Part shown: one piece after another, positions 34,049 through 41,864 of the stretch
How positions within the stretch are numbered: the first letter of the stretch is position 1
Layout: the number at the start of each line of letters is the position of its first letter
Origin: Streptomyces sp. CA-278952
Lineage (GTDB): Bacteria > Actinomycetota > Actinomycetes > Streptomycetales > Streptomycetaceae
Length of the DNA stretch: 64,000 nucleotides
Reading direction: 5' to 3'
NCBI RefSeq assembly: GCF_028747205.1
Contig: NZ_CP112880.1
Coordinates: 1,550,001-1,614,000 of the forward strand
The notes under the pieces: generated by a model
What the model was told of the DNA's origin: nothing
The model's input: only the letters and a program-made list of their open reading frames with translations
Databases searched by the model: none
Position numbers and translations under genes: made by a program

Positions 34049-35761
34049 ATGGAGCCGAATTCCTCGCCGAACACGCCCACAGCCGCCGCCGACGCGTCCG
34101 TACGCGTCCCCGGCGCGTATCCCGAGCCGTCCGGGAACGCCGCGGGCGCCCACGCCGACACGTTCACGCGCGACCATCTCCCGCCGCCGGAGCAGTGGCC
34201 CGTGCTCCTCCTGGACGATCCCGCGCCGCGCTACCCCGACCGGCTGAACTGCGGGCACGAACTCCTGGACCGGACCGTGGAGGACCGGGGCGCGGACCGC
34301 CCCGCGCTGCTCTCCGGCGACGGGAGCGTCTGGAGCTACGGAGAGCTGCGGGAGACGGTGGACCGCATCGCCCATGTGCTGACGGACGACCTGGGCGTCG
34401 TGCCGGGCAACCGGGTGCTGCTGCGCGGGCCGACGACGCCCTGGCTGGCCGCCTGCTGGCTCGCCGTCATGAAGGCGGGCGCGGTCGCCGTCACCGTACT
34501 GGCGCAGGCGCGCGCGGCGGAGCTGGCCACCATCTGTTCGCTGGCGCGGATCGGCCACGCCCTGTGCGACGCCCGGTCGGCGCGGGACCTGGCGGAGGCG
34601 GATGTGGAGGGCCTGCGGGTCACCCTGTTCGGCGGGGGAGCGCCCGGGGACCTGACCCGGCTGGCCGAGGCCAGGACCGGGCCGTACCGGGCGGTCGACA
34701 CCGCCGCCGACGAGGTCGCGCTCATCGCGTTCACCTCGGGGACCACCGGACGCCCCAAGGGCTGCATGCACCTGCACCGGGACCTCCTGGCCATCGCCGA
34801 CACCTTCTCCGAGCACGTGCTGCGCCCCTGTGCGGACGACGTGTTCGCGGGCAGTCCGCCGCTGGGCTTCACGTTCGGCCTGGGCGGGCTGCTGGTCTTC
34901 CCGCTGCGGGCCGGGGCCTCGACGCTGCTGCTGGAGCAGGCGGGCCCGCGGCAGCTGCTGCCCGCCCTGGTCCGGCACCGGGTCTCGGTGCTGTTCACCG
35001 CGCCCACGGCCTACCGCACCATGCTCGGGCAGCTGGACGGCCACGACCTCTCGGCGCTGCGGCGCTGCGTGTCGGCCGGGGAGAACCTCCCCGAGGCGAC
35101 CTGGCAGGCCTGGTACGAGGCGACGGGGCTGCGCATCATCAACGGCATCGGGGCCACCGAACTGCTCCACATCTTCATCTCCGCCGCCGACGACGCGATC
35201 CGGCCGGGCACGACGGGGGTGCCCGTGCCGGGGTGGCAGGCCCGGGTGGTGGACGAGCGCGGGGACGAACTGCCCGACGGCGAGGCGGGACTGCTGGCCG
35301 TACGCGGTCCGGTCGGCTGCCGCTACCTCTCCGACCCCCGGCAGACGGAGTACGTCCGGCACGGCTGGAACATGACCGGCGACACCTTCGTCCGCGAACC
35401 GGACGGCTACTTCCGCTACGTGGCCCGCGCCGACGACATGATCATCTCCTCCGGCTACAACATCGCGGGCCCCGAGGTGGAGGACGCCCTGCTGCGCCAT
35501 CCGGAGGTCGCGGAGGCCGCCGTGGTGGGCCGGGCGGACGCACTGCGCGGCGAGATCGTGGTGGCGCACGTGGTGCTGCGGCAAGGCTCGGAGCAGACCG
35601 CGGACTCGCTGCGCGCCCACATGAAGGCCAACCTGGCCCCGCACAAGTGCCCGCGCGTCTTCGTCTTCCAGGAGTCGCTGCCCCGTACGGCCACCGGAAA
35701 ACTCCAGCGGTTCCTGCTGCGGGACCGGCCCGACTCTCCCCCGGCCCGGCCTCTAGAGTGA
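34049..35761 (+). CDS. Benzoate/2-aminobenzoate-CoA ligase-type AMP-binding enzyme
   Basis: 570 residues. The P-loop FTSGTTGRPKGCMH (about residue 230), the adenine-binding NGIGATELLHIF, GWNMTGDTFV and the C-terminal catalytic Lys in RTATGKLQRF are all present. NGIGATELLHIFIS is typical of the benzoate-CoA ligase subgroup of the ANL superfamily. It would make aryl-CoA from aromatic acid, ATP and CoA. With the monooxygenase/reductase gene nearby, 2-aminobenzoate is the best substrate guess; salicylate or benzoate remain possible. AAGGGGG precedes ATG 34049; paaX follows after 4 bases. Confidence 0.87.
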   Translation: MEPNSSPNTPTAAADASVRVPGAYPEPSGNAAGAHADTFTRDHLPPPEQWPVLLLDDPAPRYPDRLNCGHELLDRTVEDRGADRPALLSGDGSVWSYGELRETVDRIAHVLTDDLGVVPGNRVLLRGPTTPWLAACWLAVMKAGAVAVTVLAQARAAELATICSLARIGHALCDARSARDLAEADVEGLRVTLFGGGAPGDLTRLAEARTGPYRAVDTAADEVALIAFTSGTTGRPKGCMHLHRDLLAIADTFSEHVLRPCADDVFAGSPPLGFTFGLGGLLVFPLRAGASTLLLEQAGPRQLLPALVRHRVSVLFTAPTAYRTMLGQLDGHDLSALRRCVSAGENLPEATWQAWYEATGLRIINGIGATELLHIFISAADDAIRPGTTGVPVPGWQARVVDERGDELPDGEAGLLAVRGPVGCRYLSDPRQTEYVRHGWNMTGDTFVREPDGYFRYVARADDMIISSGYNIAGPEVEDALLRHPEVAEAAVVGRADALRGEIVVAHVVLRQGSEQTADSLRAHMKANLAPHKCPRVFVFQESLPRTATGKLQRFLLRDRPDSPPARPLE

Positions 35762-35765
35762 TCAC

Positions 35766-36587
35766 GTGGCCGAGTTGCGCACCCCCCGTTCCCTGATCGT
35801 CACGCTCTACGGCGCCTACGGCCGCCCGCCGGACGGCGCACCGTTCGCCGTGTCGGAGCTGATCCGTCTGCTGCACGCCGTCGGTGTCGACGCCCCTTCC
35901 GTACGCTCGTGCGTCTCGCGGCTGAAGCGGCGCGGGCTGCTGGTGGCCGCCCGTGCGGCGGACGGTTCGGCGGGGTACGCGCTGTCGCCGGACGCCCGGC
36001 AACTGCTGGACGACGGGGACCGGAGGATCTACGGGCGGCCCGGGCCGCGGCTCTCCGAAGGCTGGGTGCTCGCGGTGTTCTCCGTGCCCGAGGCGGAGCG
36101 CAACAAGCGCCATCTGCTGCGCTCCCGGCTGGCCCGGCTCGGCTTCGGTACGGCCGCGCCCGGGGTGTGGATCGCGCCGGCCGGGCTGTACGAGGAGACC
36201 CGGCACACCCTGGAGCGGCTCGGACTCGCCCCGTACGTGGACCTGTTCCGCGGCGAGCACCTCGGCTTCGCCGCCACCCGCGAGGCGGTGGCCCGCTGGT
36301 GGGACCTGCCGGCGGTGGCGCGGCTGCACCGCGAGTTCCTGGAGCTGCACGAGCCGGTGCTGCGGGACTGGGAGGCGTCCGGGGACACCGAGGACGCGCC
36401 CCGCCCGCAGACCGCCTACCGGGACTATCTGCTGGCCCTGGACTCATGGCGGCAACTCCCCTATGCGGACCCGGGTCTGCCGTCGCAGCTGCTGCCCGGG
36501 GACTGGCCGGGCGGGCGGTCGGCGGAGGTGTTCGGCCGGCTGCACGAGCGGCTGCGGGACGCCGGGGAGCGGTACGTGCGGCCGTGA
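35766..36587 (+). CDS. PaaX-family transcriptional regulator
   Basis: 273 residues. The N-terminal winged helix (RTPRSLIVTLYGAYGR, then SVRSCVSRLKRRGLL) and the central EGWVLAVFSVPE and GFGTAAPGVWIAP segments define PaaX-like repressors, which sense aryl-CoA (phenylacetyl-CoA in the model protein). It is 4 bases behind the CoA ligase, so it is made with the enzyme that generates its probable effector. It is the natural candidate to bind the palindromes at 33994 and 41210. GTG start at 35766. Confidence 0.88.
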   Translation: MAELRTPRSLIVTLYGAYGRPPDGAPFAVSELIRLLHAVGVDAPSVRSCVSRLKRRGLLVAARAADGSAGYALSPDARQLLDDGDRRIYGRPGPRLSEGWVLAVFSVPEAERNKRHLLRSRLARLGFGTAAPGVWIAPAGLYEETRHTLERLGLAPYVDLFRGEHLGFAATREAVARWWDLPAVARLHREFLELHEPVLRDWEASGDTEDAPRPQTAYRDYLLALDSWRQLPYADPGLPSQLLPGDWPGGRSAEVFGRLHERLRDAGERYVRP

Positions 36588-36643
36588 CCCCGCCGGGGTG
36601 AAATCCAGGTGCCCCGGGCCCCGGCCCACGGGCAGGATGAGGC

Positions 36644-37474
36644 ATGACCTGGACCCTCACGAACGACGTCGCCACGTTCCTCGCCGCGGCCGGCGCGTCG
36701 CTCGCCGCGCGGCCCGTCGAGCACACGGTGGCGCTGACCGTCACCGAGCGGCTGAGATGTGCGGGCCCGCACCACTACGGCGGGGGCGATCCGGTGCTCG
36801 GCTGGTGGCGCGGGGCGGACGGGGCGGTGGCGGGGACCGTGCTGCGCACGCCGCCGCATCCCGCGCTGCTGAACGCCGTGCCGGCCAAGGCGGTGGGTCC
36901 GCTGGCCGACGCCCTGGGTTCGGGCCAGGATCTGGACGCCGTCAACGCGGACCGGGACACCGCGGCGCTGCTGGCCGCCCGGCTCCCCGGCTACCGGACC
37001 GAGCAGGAGCAGCGGCTGTACCGGCTGGGCCCGGCGCGACCGCCCTCCCCCGCGCCGGGGGGCCGGGCCAGGGCGGCGACGCCGGCGGACCGGGCGCTGC
37101 TGGTGGAGTGGGTGCGCGGGTTCGCCGAGGAGACCGGGCAGTCGAAGTCCTCGGCCGAGTGGCTGGTGGACGAGGGCACGGAACGCGGGGCGCTCACTCT
37201 CTGGGAGAACGGCGGGGCTCCGGTGGCTCTCGCCGGCCGCTCCCGGATGCTGGCGGGCACGGTGCGGGTGACCTTGGTGTACACCCCGCCGGGGTTGCGC
37301 GGCCGGGGGTACGCGGCCGCCGTGACGGATGAGGCCGGGCGGGCGGCCCGGGAGGCGGGGGCGACGGAGGTCGTGCTCTTCGCCGACCTCGCCAATCCGA
37401 CGAGCAACGGCGTGTATCTGCGCATCGGCTACGAAGCGGTGGCGGACCGGCTGCTGTTGACGAGGACCTCGTGA
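36644..37474 (+). CDS. GNAT-family N-acetyltransferase
   Basis: 276 residues. The C-terminal half is a GNAT domain with the acetyl-CoA loop in TPPGLRGRGYAAAVT and the NPTSNGVYLRIGYE ending; the N-terminal half resembles the degenerate first domain of tandem GNAT proteins. Acceptor unknown. The stop overlaps the start of a hypothetical gene by 4 bases. Confidence 0.85.
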   Translation: MTWTLTNDVATFLAAAGASLAARPVEHTVALTVTERLRCAGPHHYGGGDPVLGWWRGADGAVAGTVLRTPPHPALLNAVPAKAVGPLADALGSGQDLDAVNADRDTAALLAARLPGYRTEQEQRLYRLGPARPPSPAPGGRARAATPADRALLVEWVRGFAEETGQSKSSAEWLVDEGTERGALTLWENGGAPVALAGRSRMLAGTVRVTLVYTPPGLRGRGYAAAVTDEAGRAAREAGATEVVLFADLANPTSNGVYLRIGYEAVADRLLLTRTS

Positions 37475-37977
37475 GCGCGGAGCCCGTGTCGGCGGAGCCG
37501 GTGGCCGAGGAGCCCGTGACCGTCCCCGTGGCTGAGGAGCCCGCGTCGGCGGAGCCGCTGTGGCTCGTCGCCGCGAACGTGGTGCGGTGGCGGCGGTACG
37601 GCGACGGCGGGCAGGAACTGAGGCCCGGGACCAAGTCGTACCGGGGCGGGTCGAAGGTGCACGTCGTCGGCGCCTACGGGGGCATGGGGCACGAGCAGCT
37701 GACCACCGTCGGGCGCGGCCGGCACACCGGGGCGTACATCACCATCGACATGGCGACCCGCAACCTCCACACCTTCCGGCCCGTCGCGGTGTACAGCCCG
37801 GCGGTACTGCGCCGCGTGGCGGCGGTGGGCGTCGACGGATCATGGGCCACGCGGGAGCATGCGGAGGAGCTGGCCGCCCTGCTCGGGCGCCTGGCCCCGG
37901 CCTACCGCGAGGAACACTGGGGCGGTGTGCCGCACCCGGTCCCCTGCCGGTGCCACGGCTGCCTCAGCCCAGCGTGA
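37471..37977 (+). CDS. Hypothetical protein with repetitive N-terminus and Cys-rich end
   Basis: 168 residues, family not recognised. The first 30 are repeats of SAEPV and AEEPV, probably disordered. The rest is globular with GTKSYRGGSKVHVVGAYGGMGHEQLTTVGR and ends PVPCRCHGCLSPA, three Cys and a His that could hold a metal. It is coupled (GTGA) to the GNAT gene and its 3' end overlaps the monooxygenase/reductase gene on the other strand by 14 bases. Confidence 0.65.
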   Translation: MSAEPVSAEPVAEEPVTVPVAEEPASAEPLWLVAANVVRWRRYGDGGQELRPGTKSYRGGSKVHVVGAYGGMGHEQLTTVGRGRHTGAYITIDMATRNLHTFRPVAVYSPAVLRRVAAVGVDGSWATREHAEELAALLGRLAPAYREEHWGGVPHPVPCRCHGCLSPA

Positions 37978-40300
37978 GCCGGGGCTTCGGTCCGTCGGTG
38001 CGGCCGGTGGGCGGGGGACGGCTGCCCGCACCGTACGGAAGGGGCCAGGGAACGCCGGGGCCGCTGTAGCCCTGTTCGGCCGCCGCGTGCAGGGTCCAGT
38101 GCGGGTCGTACAGATGGGGGCGGGCCAGGGCGCAGAGGTCGGCGCGGCCTGCCAGGAGCAGGGAGTTGACGTCGTCCCAGGAGGAGATCGCGCCGACCGC
38201 GATGACGGGGACGCCGACGGTGTTGCGGATCCGGTCGGCGTACGGGGTCTGGTAGGAGCGGCCGTACTCGGGGCGCTCATCGGCCACGACCTGGCCGGTG
38301 GAGACGTCGATGGCGTCGGCCCCGTGGTCGGCGAAGGCGCGGGCGATCGTGACGGCGTCCTCGGCGTCGGTGCCGCCCTCGGCCCAGTCGGTGGCCGAGA
38401 TCCGCACGGTCATCGGCCGCTCCCCCGGCCAGACTTCACGGACGGCGTCGAAGACCTCCAGGGGGAAGCGGAGCCGCCCGGCCAGCGCCCCGCCGTGGGC
38501 GTCGGTGCGGCGGTTGGTGAGCGGGGACAGGAAGCCGGAGAGCAAGTAGCCGTGGGCGCAGTGGAGCTCGAGGAGGTCGAAGCCGGAGTCGGCGGCGCGC
38601 CGGGCGGCCGCCACGAACTGCCTGCGCACGGCGTCCAGTCCGGCCCGGTCCAGCTCCGCGGGGACCTGACTGACGCCCGGCTCGTACGGCAGCGGGGAGG
38701 CGGCCGTCAGCGACCAGTTGCCGCCCTCCAGGGGCTGGTCGATGCCCTCCCACATCAGCTTCGTGGAGCCCTTGCGGCCGGAGTGGCCGAGCTGCACGCC
38801 GATGGCGGCGCCGGGTGCGGAGGTGTGGACGAAGTCGGTGATCCGCCGCCAGGCGGCGGCCTGTTCGTCGTTCCACAGACCCGTGCAGCCGGGGGTGATA
38901 CGGCCCTCGGGGCTGACGCAGACCATCTCGGTCATGGTGAGTCCCGCGCCGCCGAGCGCCCGGGCCCCGAGGTGGACGAGGTGGAAGTCGGCGGGCAGCC
39001 CGTCGGTGGCCGCGTACATGTCCATGGGCGAGACGACGACGCGGTTGCGCAGTTCGAGGCCGCGCAGGCGCAGCGGGGTGAACATCGGCGGGGTGTCCGG
39101 CGGGCAGCCGAACTCCTCCTCGACGGCGGCGGTGAACGAGGCGTCGCGCAGCCGGAGGTTGTCGTGCGTGACCCGGCGGCTGCGGGTGAGCAGGTTGAAC
39201 GCGAAGCGGCGGGGCGGCTGGTCCACGTAGGTGGCCAGCTCCTCGAACCAGCGCAGGCTGGCGGCGGCGGCGCGCTGGGTGGAGGCGACGACCGGGCGGC
39301 GCTCGGCCTCGTACGCGACGAGGGCCGTCGGCAGGTCCGGCTGTTCCTCGACGCAGGCGGCCAGCGCGAGGGCGTCCTCGACGGCGAGCTTGGTGCCGGA
39401 GCCGATGGAGAAATGGGCGGTGTGGGCCGCGTCGCCGATGAGCACCGTGCTGCCGTGGGACCAGCGGGAGTTGGTGACCGTGCGGAAGGCGAGCCAGGAG
39501 GATCTGTTGCCGCGCAGCGGGCGGCCGTCCAGCGCTTCGGTGAAGAACTTGGCGCAGCGGGCGGTGGATTCGGCCGCGTCGCAGGTGTCGAGCCCGGCGG
39601 CACGCCAGACCTCCTCGCGCATCTCGACGATGACGGTGGAGGCGTCTGCCGCGTACGGGTAGCCGTGCAACTGCATGACGCCGTACGGGGTTTCGGCGAT
39701 CTCGAAGCGGAAGGCGTCGAGCGCGAAGTCGGCGGCGAGCCAGATGTAGCGGTTGCGGTGCTCGGTGATGGTCGGGCCGAAGGATGTGGCGTGGGCCGTG
39801 CGGGTGGCGCTGTGCACCCCGTCGGCGGCGATGACCAGGTCGTGGTGGGCGGCGAGCTCGGCGGTGGGCGGGGCCGGGACGCGGAAGCGGAGGTCGACGC
39901 CGAGGCCGGCGCAGCGCTCGTGGAGGATCTCCAGGAGCCGGCGGCGGCCGAGGGCGGCGAAGCCGTGGCCGCCGGAGGTGTGGGTCCGGCCCCGGTGGAC
40001 GATGTCGATGGTGTCCCAGCGGACGAACTCGGCTCTCAGCGCCCGGTACACCTCGGGGTCGGCGTGTTCGATGCCACCCAGGGTCTCGTCGGAGAGGACG
40101 ACGCCGAAGCCGAAGGTGTCGTCGGGGGCGTTGCGCTCGAAGACGGTGACGGCGCGGTCCGGGTCGAGCCGTTTGAGGAGGGCCGCGGCGTAGAGCCCGC
40201 CGGGGCCGCCGCCGACGACCGCGATCCGGTGCACCGACGAGGAGCCCCGGCGGGGCCCGGCCCCGGCGTCAGGGGGCCGGGCTGCCTCGGGGGCGGGCAC
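37964..40300 (-). CDS. Bifunctional 2-aminobenzoyl-CoA (or salicylyl-CoA) monooxygenase/reductase
   Basis: 778 residues, two fused enzymes. Residues 1-about 380 are a flavoprotein hydroxylase (IAVVGGGPGGLYAAALLK, VLSDETLGGI, LIGDAAHTAHFSIGSG). Residues about 400-770 are an Old Yellow Enzyme-type domain (FTPLRLRGLELRNRVVVSPMDMY, QLGHSGRKGS, HCAHGYLLSGFLSPLTNRR). This fusion is found in 2-aminobenzoyl-CoA monooxygenase/reductase and salicylyl-CoA 5-hydroxylase, which oxygenate and partly reduce the ring. GTG 40300 is chosen because GGGGAGG lies 5 bases upstream; an in-frame ATG at 40318 has no such site and would overlap the hydratase gene. Confidence 0.9.
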   Translation of the reverse strand: MPAPEAARPPDAGAGPRRGSSSVHRIAVVGGGPGGLYAAALLKRLDPDRAVTVFERNAPDDTFGFGVVLSDETLGGIEHADPEVYRALRAEFVRWDTIDIVHRGRTHTSGGHGFAALGRRRLLEILHERCAGLGVDLRFRVPAPPTAELAAHHDLVIAADGVHSATRTAHATSFGPTITEHRNRYIWLAADFALDAFRFEIAETPYGVMQLHGYPYAADASTVIVEMREEVWRAAGLDTCDAAESTARCAKFFTEALDGRPLRGNRSSWLAFRTVTNSRWSHGSTVLIGDAAHTAHFSIGSGTKLAVEDALALAACVEEQPDLPTALVAYEAERRPVVASTQRAAAASLRWFEELATYVDQPPRRFAFNLLTRSRRVTHDNLRLRDASFTAAVEEEFGCPPDTPPMFTPLRLRGLELRNRVVVSPMDMYAATDGLPADFHLVHLGARALGGAGLTMTEMVCVSPEGRITPGCTGLWNDEQAAAWRRITDFVHTSAPGAAIGVQLGHSGRKGSTKLMWEGIDQPLEGGNWSLTAASPLPYEPGVSQVPAELDRAGLDAVRRQFVAAARRAADSGFDLLELHCAHGYLLSGFLSPLTNRRTDAHGGALAGRLRFPLEVFDAVREVWPGERPMTVRISATDWAEGGTDAEDAVTIARAFADHGADAIDVSTGQVVADERPEYGRSYQTPYADRIRNTVGVPVIAVGAISSWDDVNSLLLAGRADLCALARPHLYDPHWTLHAAAEQGYSGPGVPWPLPYGAGSRPPPTGRTDGPKPRLTLG

Positions 40301-40302
40301 GG

Positions 40303-41130
40303 TTACCTCCCCTGCCATTTCGGCGGCCGTTTCTCGGTGAAGGCGGCGTGGAACTCGGCGTAGTCCTCGCCGTGCATCAGAAGGGCCTGGGTGTTGGCGT
40401 CCAGCTCGACGGAGGCGGCGAGCGGCATGTCCAGCTCGGCGGTGAGCAGGGCCTTGGTCTGGGCGAGCGCGAGGGCGGGGCCGTCGGCGAGGCGGCGGGC
40501 CAGCTCGGCGGCGCGCTCGGCGGCCCTGCCCTCTTCGGCCAGCTCGCTGATCAGCCCGATGCGCTCCGCCTCGGGGGCGCGGACGGCGTCCCCGAGCATC
40601 AGGAGCCGGGTGGCGTGGCCGAGGCCGACGACCCGGGGCAGCAGATAGGCCGCGCCCATGTCCCCGCCGGAGAGGCCGACGCGGGTGAAGAGGAAGGAGA
40701 AGCGGGCCGACGGGTCGGCGATCCGGAAGTCCGCCGCCAGGGCCAGCACGGCTCCTGCTCCGGCGGCGACGCCGTGGATGGCGGCGATGACGGGGAAGGG
40801 GCACTCCCGCAGAGCCCGGACGACCTGGCCGGTCATGCGGTTGAAGTCGAGGAGCTGCGCGGTGTCCATGGCGAGCGTGGCGCCGATGATCTCGTCGACG
40901 TCGCCGCCGGAGCAGAACCCGCGCCCCTCACCGGCGAGAACGAGGGCGCGGACGGAACGTTCCCGGGACAGCTCGGCGAGGAGGTCGCGCAGATCCGCGT
41001 AGGCGCCGAAGGTGAGCGCGTTGAGCTTCTCGGGGCGGGCCAATGTGACGGTGGCCACACCGTCGTCCCGGGTCAGCCGCAGATGACGCCATTCCTCGGT
41101 GCTCGGGGCCGAGCTGGGAAACGGGCTCAT
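40303..41130 (-). CDS. Enoyl-CoA hydratase/isomerase family protein
   Basis: 276 residues. The crotonase oxyanion-hole motifs GRGFCSGGDVDEI and AAIHGVAAGAGAVLALAADFRIA, and the later GLSGGDMGAAYLLPR with an acidic residue, are conserved. It should hydrate the enoyl-CoA made during breakdown of the dearomatised ring. It is the first gene of the operon with the monooxygenase/reductase, 2 bases apart, and is read from the operator-bearing promoter at 41194-41237. Start 41130 has AAGGGG upstream. Confidence 0.9.
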   Translation of the reverse strand: MSPFPSSAPSTEEWRHLRLTRDDGVATVTLARPEKLNALTFGAYADLRDLLAELSRERSVRALVLAGEGRGFCSGGDVDEIIGATLAMDTAQLLDFNRMTGQVVRALRECPFPVIAAIHGVAAGAGAVLALAADFRIADPSARFSFLFTRVGLSGGDMGAAYLLPRVVGLGHATRLLMLGDAVRAPEAERIGLISELAEEGRAAERAAELARRLADGPALALAQTKALLTAELDMPLAASVELDANTQALLMHGEDYAEFHAAFTEKRPPKWQGR

Positions 41131-41193
41131 GGAGGGGTCCCCTTCAGCGATCGGGCTGGCTGCCGGCCATGCGCGGGTCGCGTTCCGCATCCG

Positions 41194-41237
41194 AAGTTAT
41201 CACCCTTACGTGACTGCCGTCACGAGGTCGCGATACG
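41194..41237 (-). promoter_or_regulatory. Promoter with shared operator, copy B
   Basis: GTGAC-TGCC-GTCAC (41210-41223) is a perfect 5-base-arm palindrome. On the minus strand it gives -35 TGACGG, then 17 bases, then -10 TAACTT (complement of 41194-41199), placing the transcript start about 57 bases before the hydratase ATG. CGATACG lies at 41231-41237. All three features match copy A at 33978-34021, so both operons should answer to one regulator. Confidence 0.72.
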
Positions 41238-41331
41238 GCATCCATGAGACCGTTGTGGCGAAAGTCCCCTTTGCTCCGGCCGACCGCCTCTATGGCCGGA
41301 CCGGAGCGGTTCGTATGGTTGAAACCAGGAA

Positions 41332-41371
41332 GTCTCGACACGAGTACCGCGTGAACCCCAGAAGTCGAGAC
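41332..41371. promoter_or_regulatory. Inverted repeat upstream of the RsbW-like gene
   Basis: GTCTCGAC (41332-41339) and GTCGAGAC (41364-41371) form a perfect 8-base dyad with 24 bases between, 44 bases before the GTG start at 41415. It may be an operator or a leader hairpin. Confidence 0.45.
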
Positions 41372-41414
41372 CTCCCGCTTCGAGGAAGACCCGCTCCCGA
41401 ACGGAAACCCTGCC

Positions 41415-41864
41415 GTGCCGCCCGACGTCCCCGTCCCCGCCTCCTGGCGCATCGCCCTGCCGCACTCCACCGCGGCCGTGCCGATCGCCCGCGCTCTCAT
41501 CCGCACGGCCCTGTCGGACATCGACGCCCCGGCCGACAGCGACACCGCCGAGCTGCTGACGGCCGAGCTGGTGGCCAACGCCGTCGAGCACACGCTGGGC
41601 GGTGAGCCCATCGAGCTGGTCGTGGAGCTGCTGCCCACCGGCTGCCAGGTCGAGGTGCACGACCGCGACCCCGCCCCGCCGGGCGACCTGTCCCGGCCGC
41701 AACCGGGCTGCGAGGTCGATCCCTGGCAGGAGCACGGCCGCGGCCTGCTGCTGATCCGGACCCTCAGCTCCGCGTGCGGTCACCGCACCACGGAGCACGG
41801 CAAGGCCGTCTGGTTCACGCTTCCGGCGATACCGGCGCAGCCGGGTCCGTCCCCGGGGAGCTGA
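41415..41864 (+). CDS. ATP-binding anti-sigma/RsbW-like histidine-kinase-fold protein
   Basis: 149 residues. A lone HATPase_c domain: N-box ELLTAELVANAVEH, then DRDPAPP (G1 position) and EHGRGLLLIRTLSS (G2). Streptomyces carry many such small RsbW-type proteins, which bind anti-anti-sigma factors or sigma factors. The binding partner is not in the window. GTG start at 41415. The 3' end overlaps the convergent transporter gene by 50 bases. Confidence 0.82.
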   Translation: MPPDVPVPASWRIALPHSTAAVPIARALIRTALSDIDAPADSDTAELLTAELVANAVEHTLGGEPIELVVELLPTGCQVEVHDRDPAPPGDLSRPQPGCEVDPWQEHGRGLLLIRTLSSACGHRTTEHGKAVWFTLPAIPAQPGPSPGS

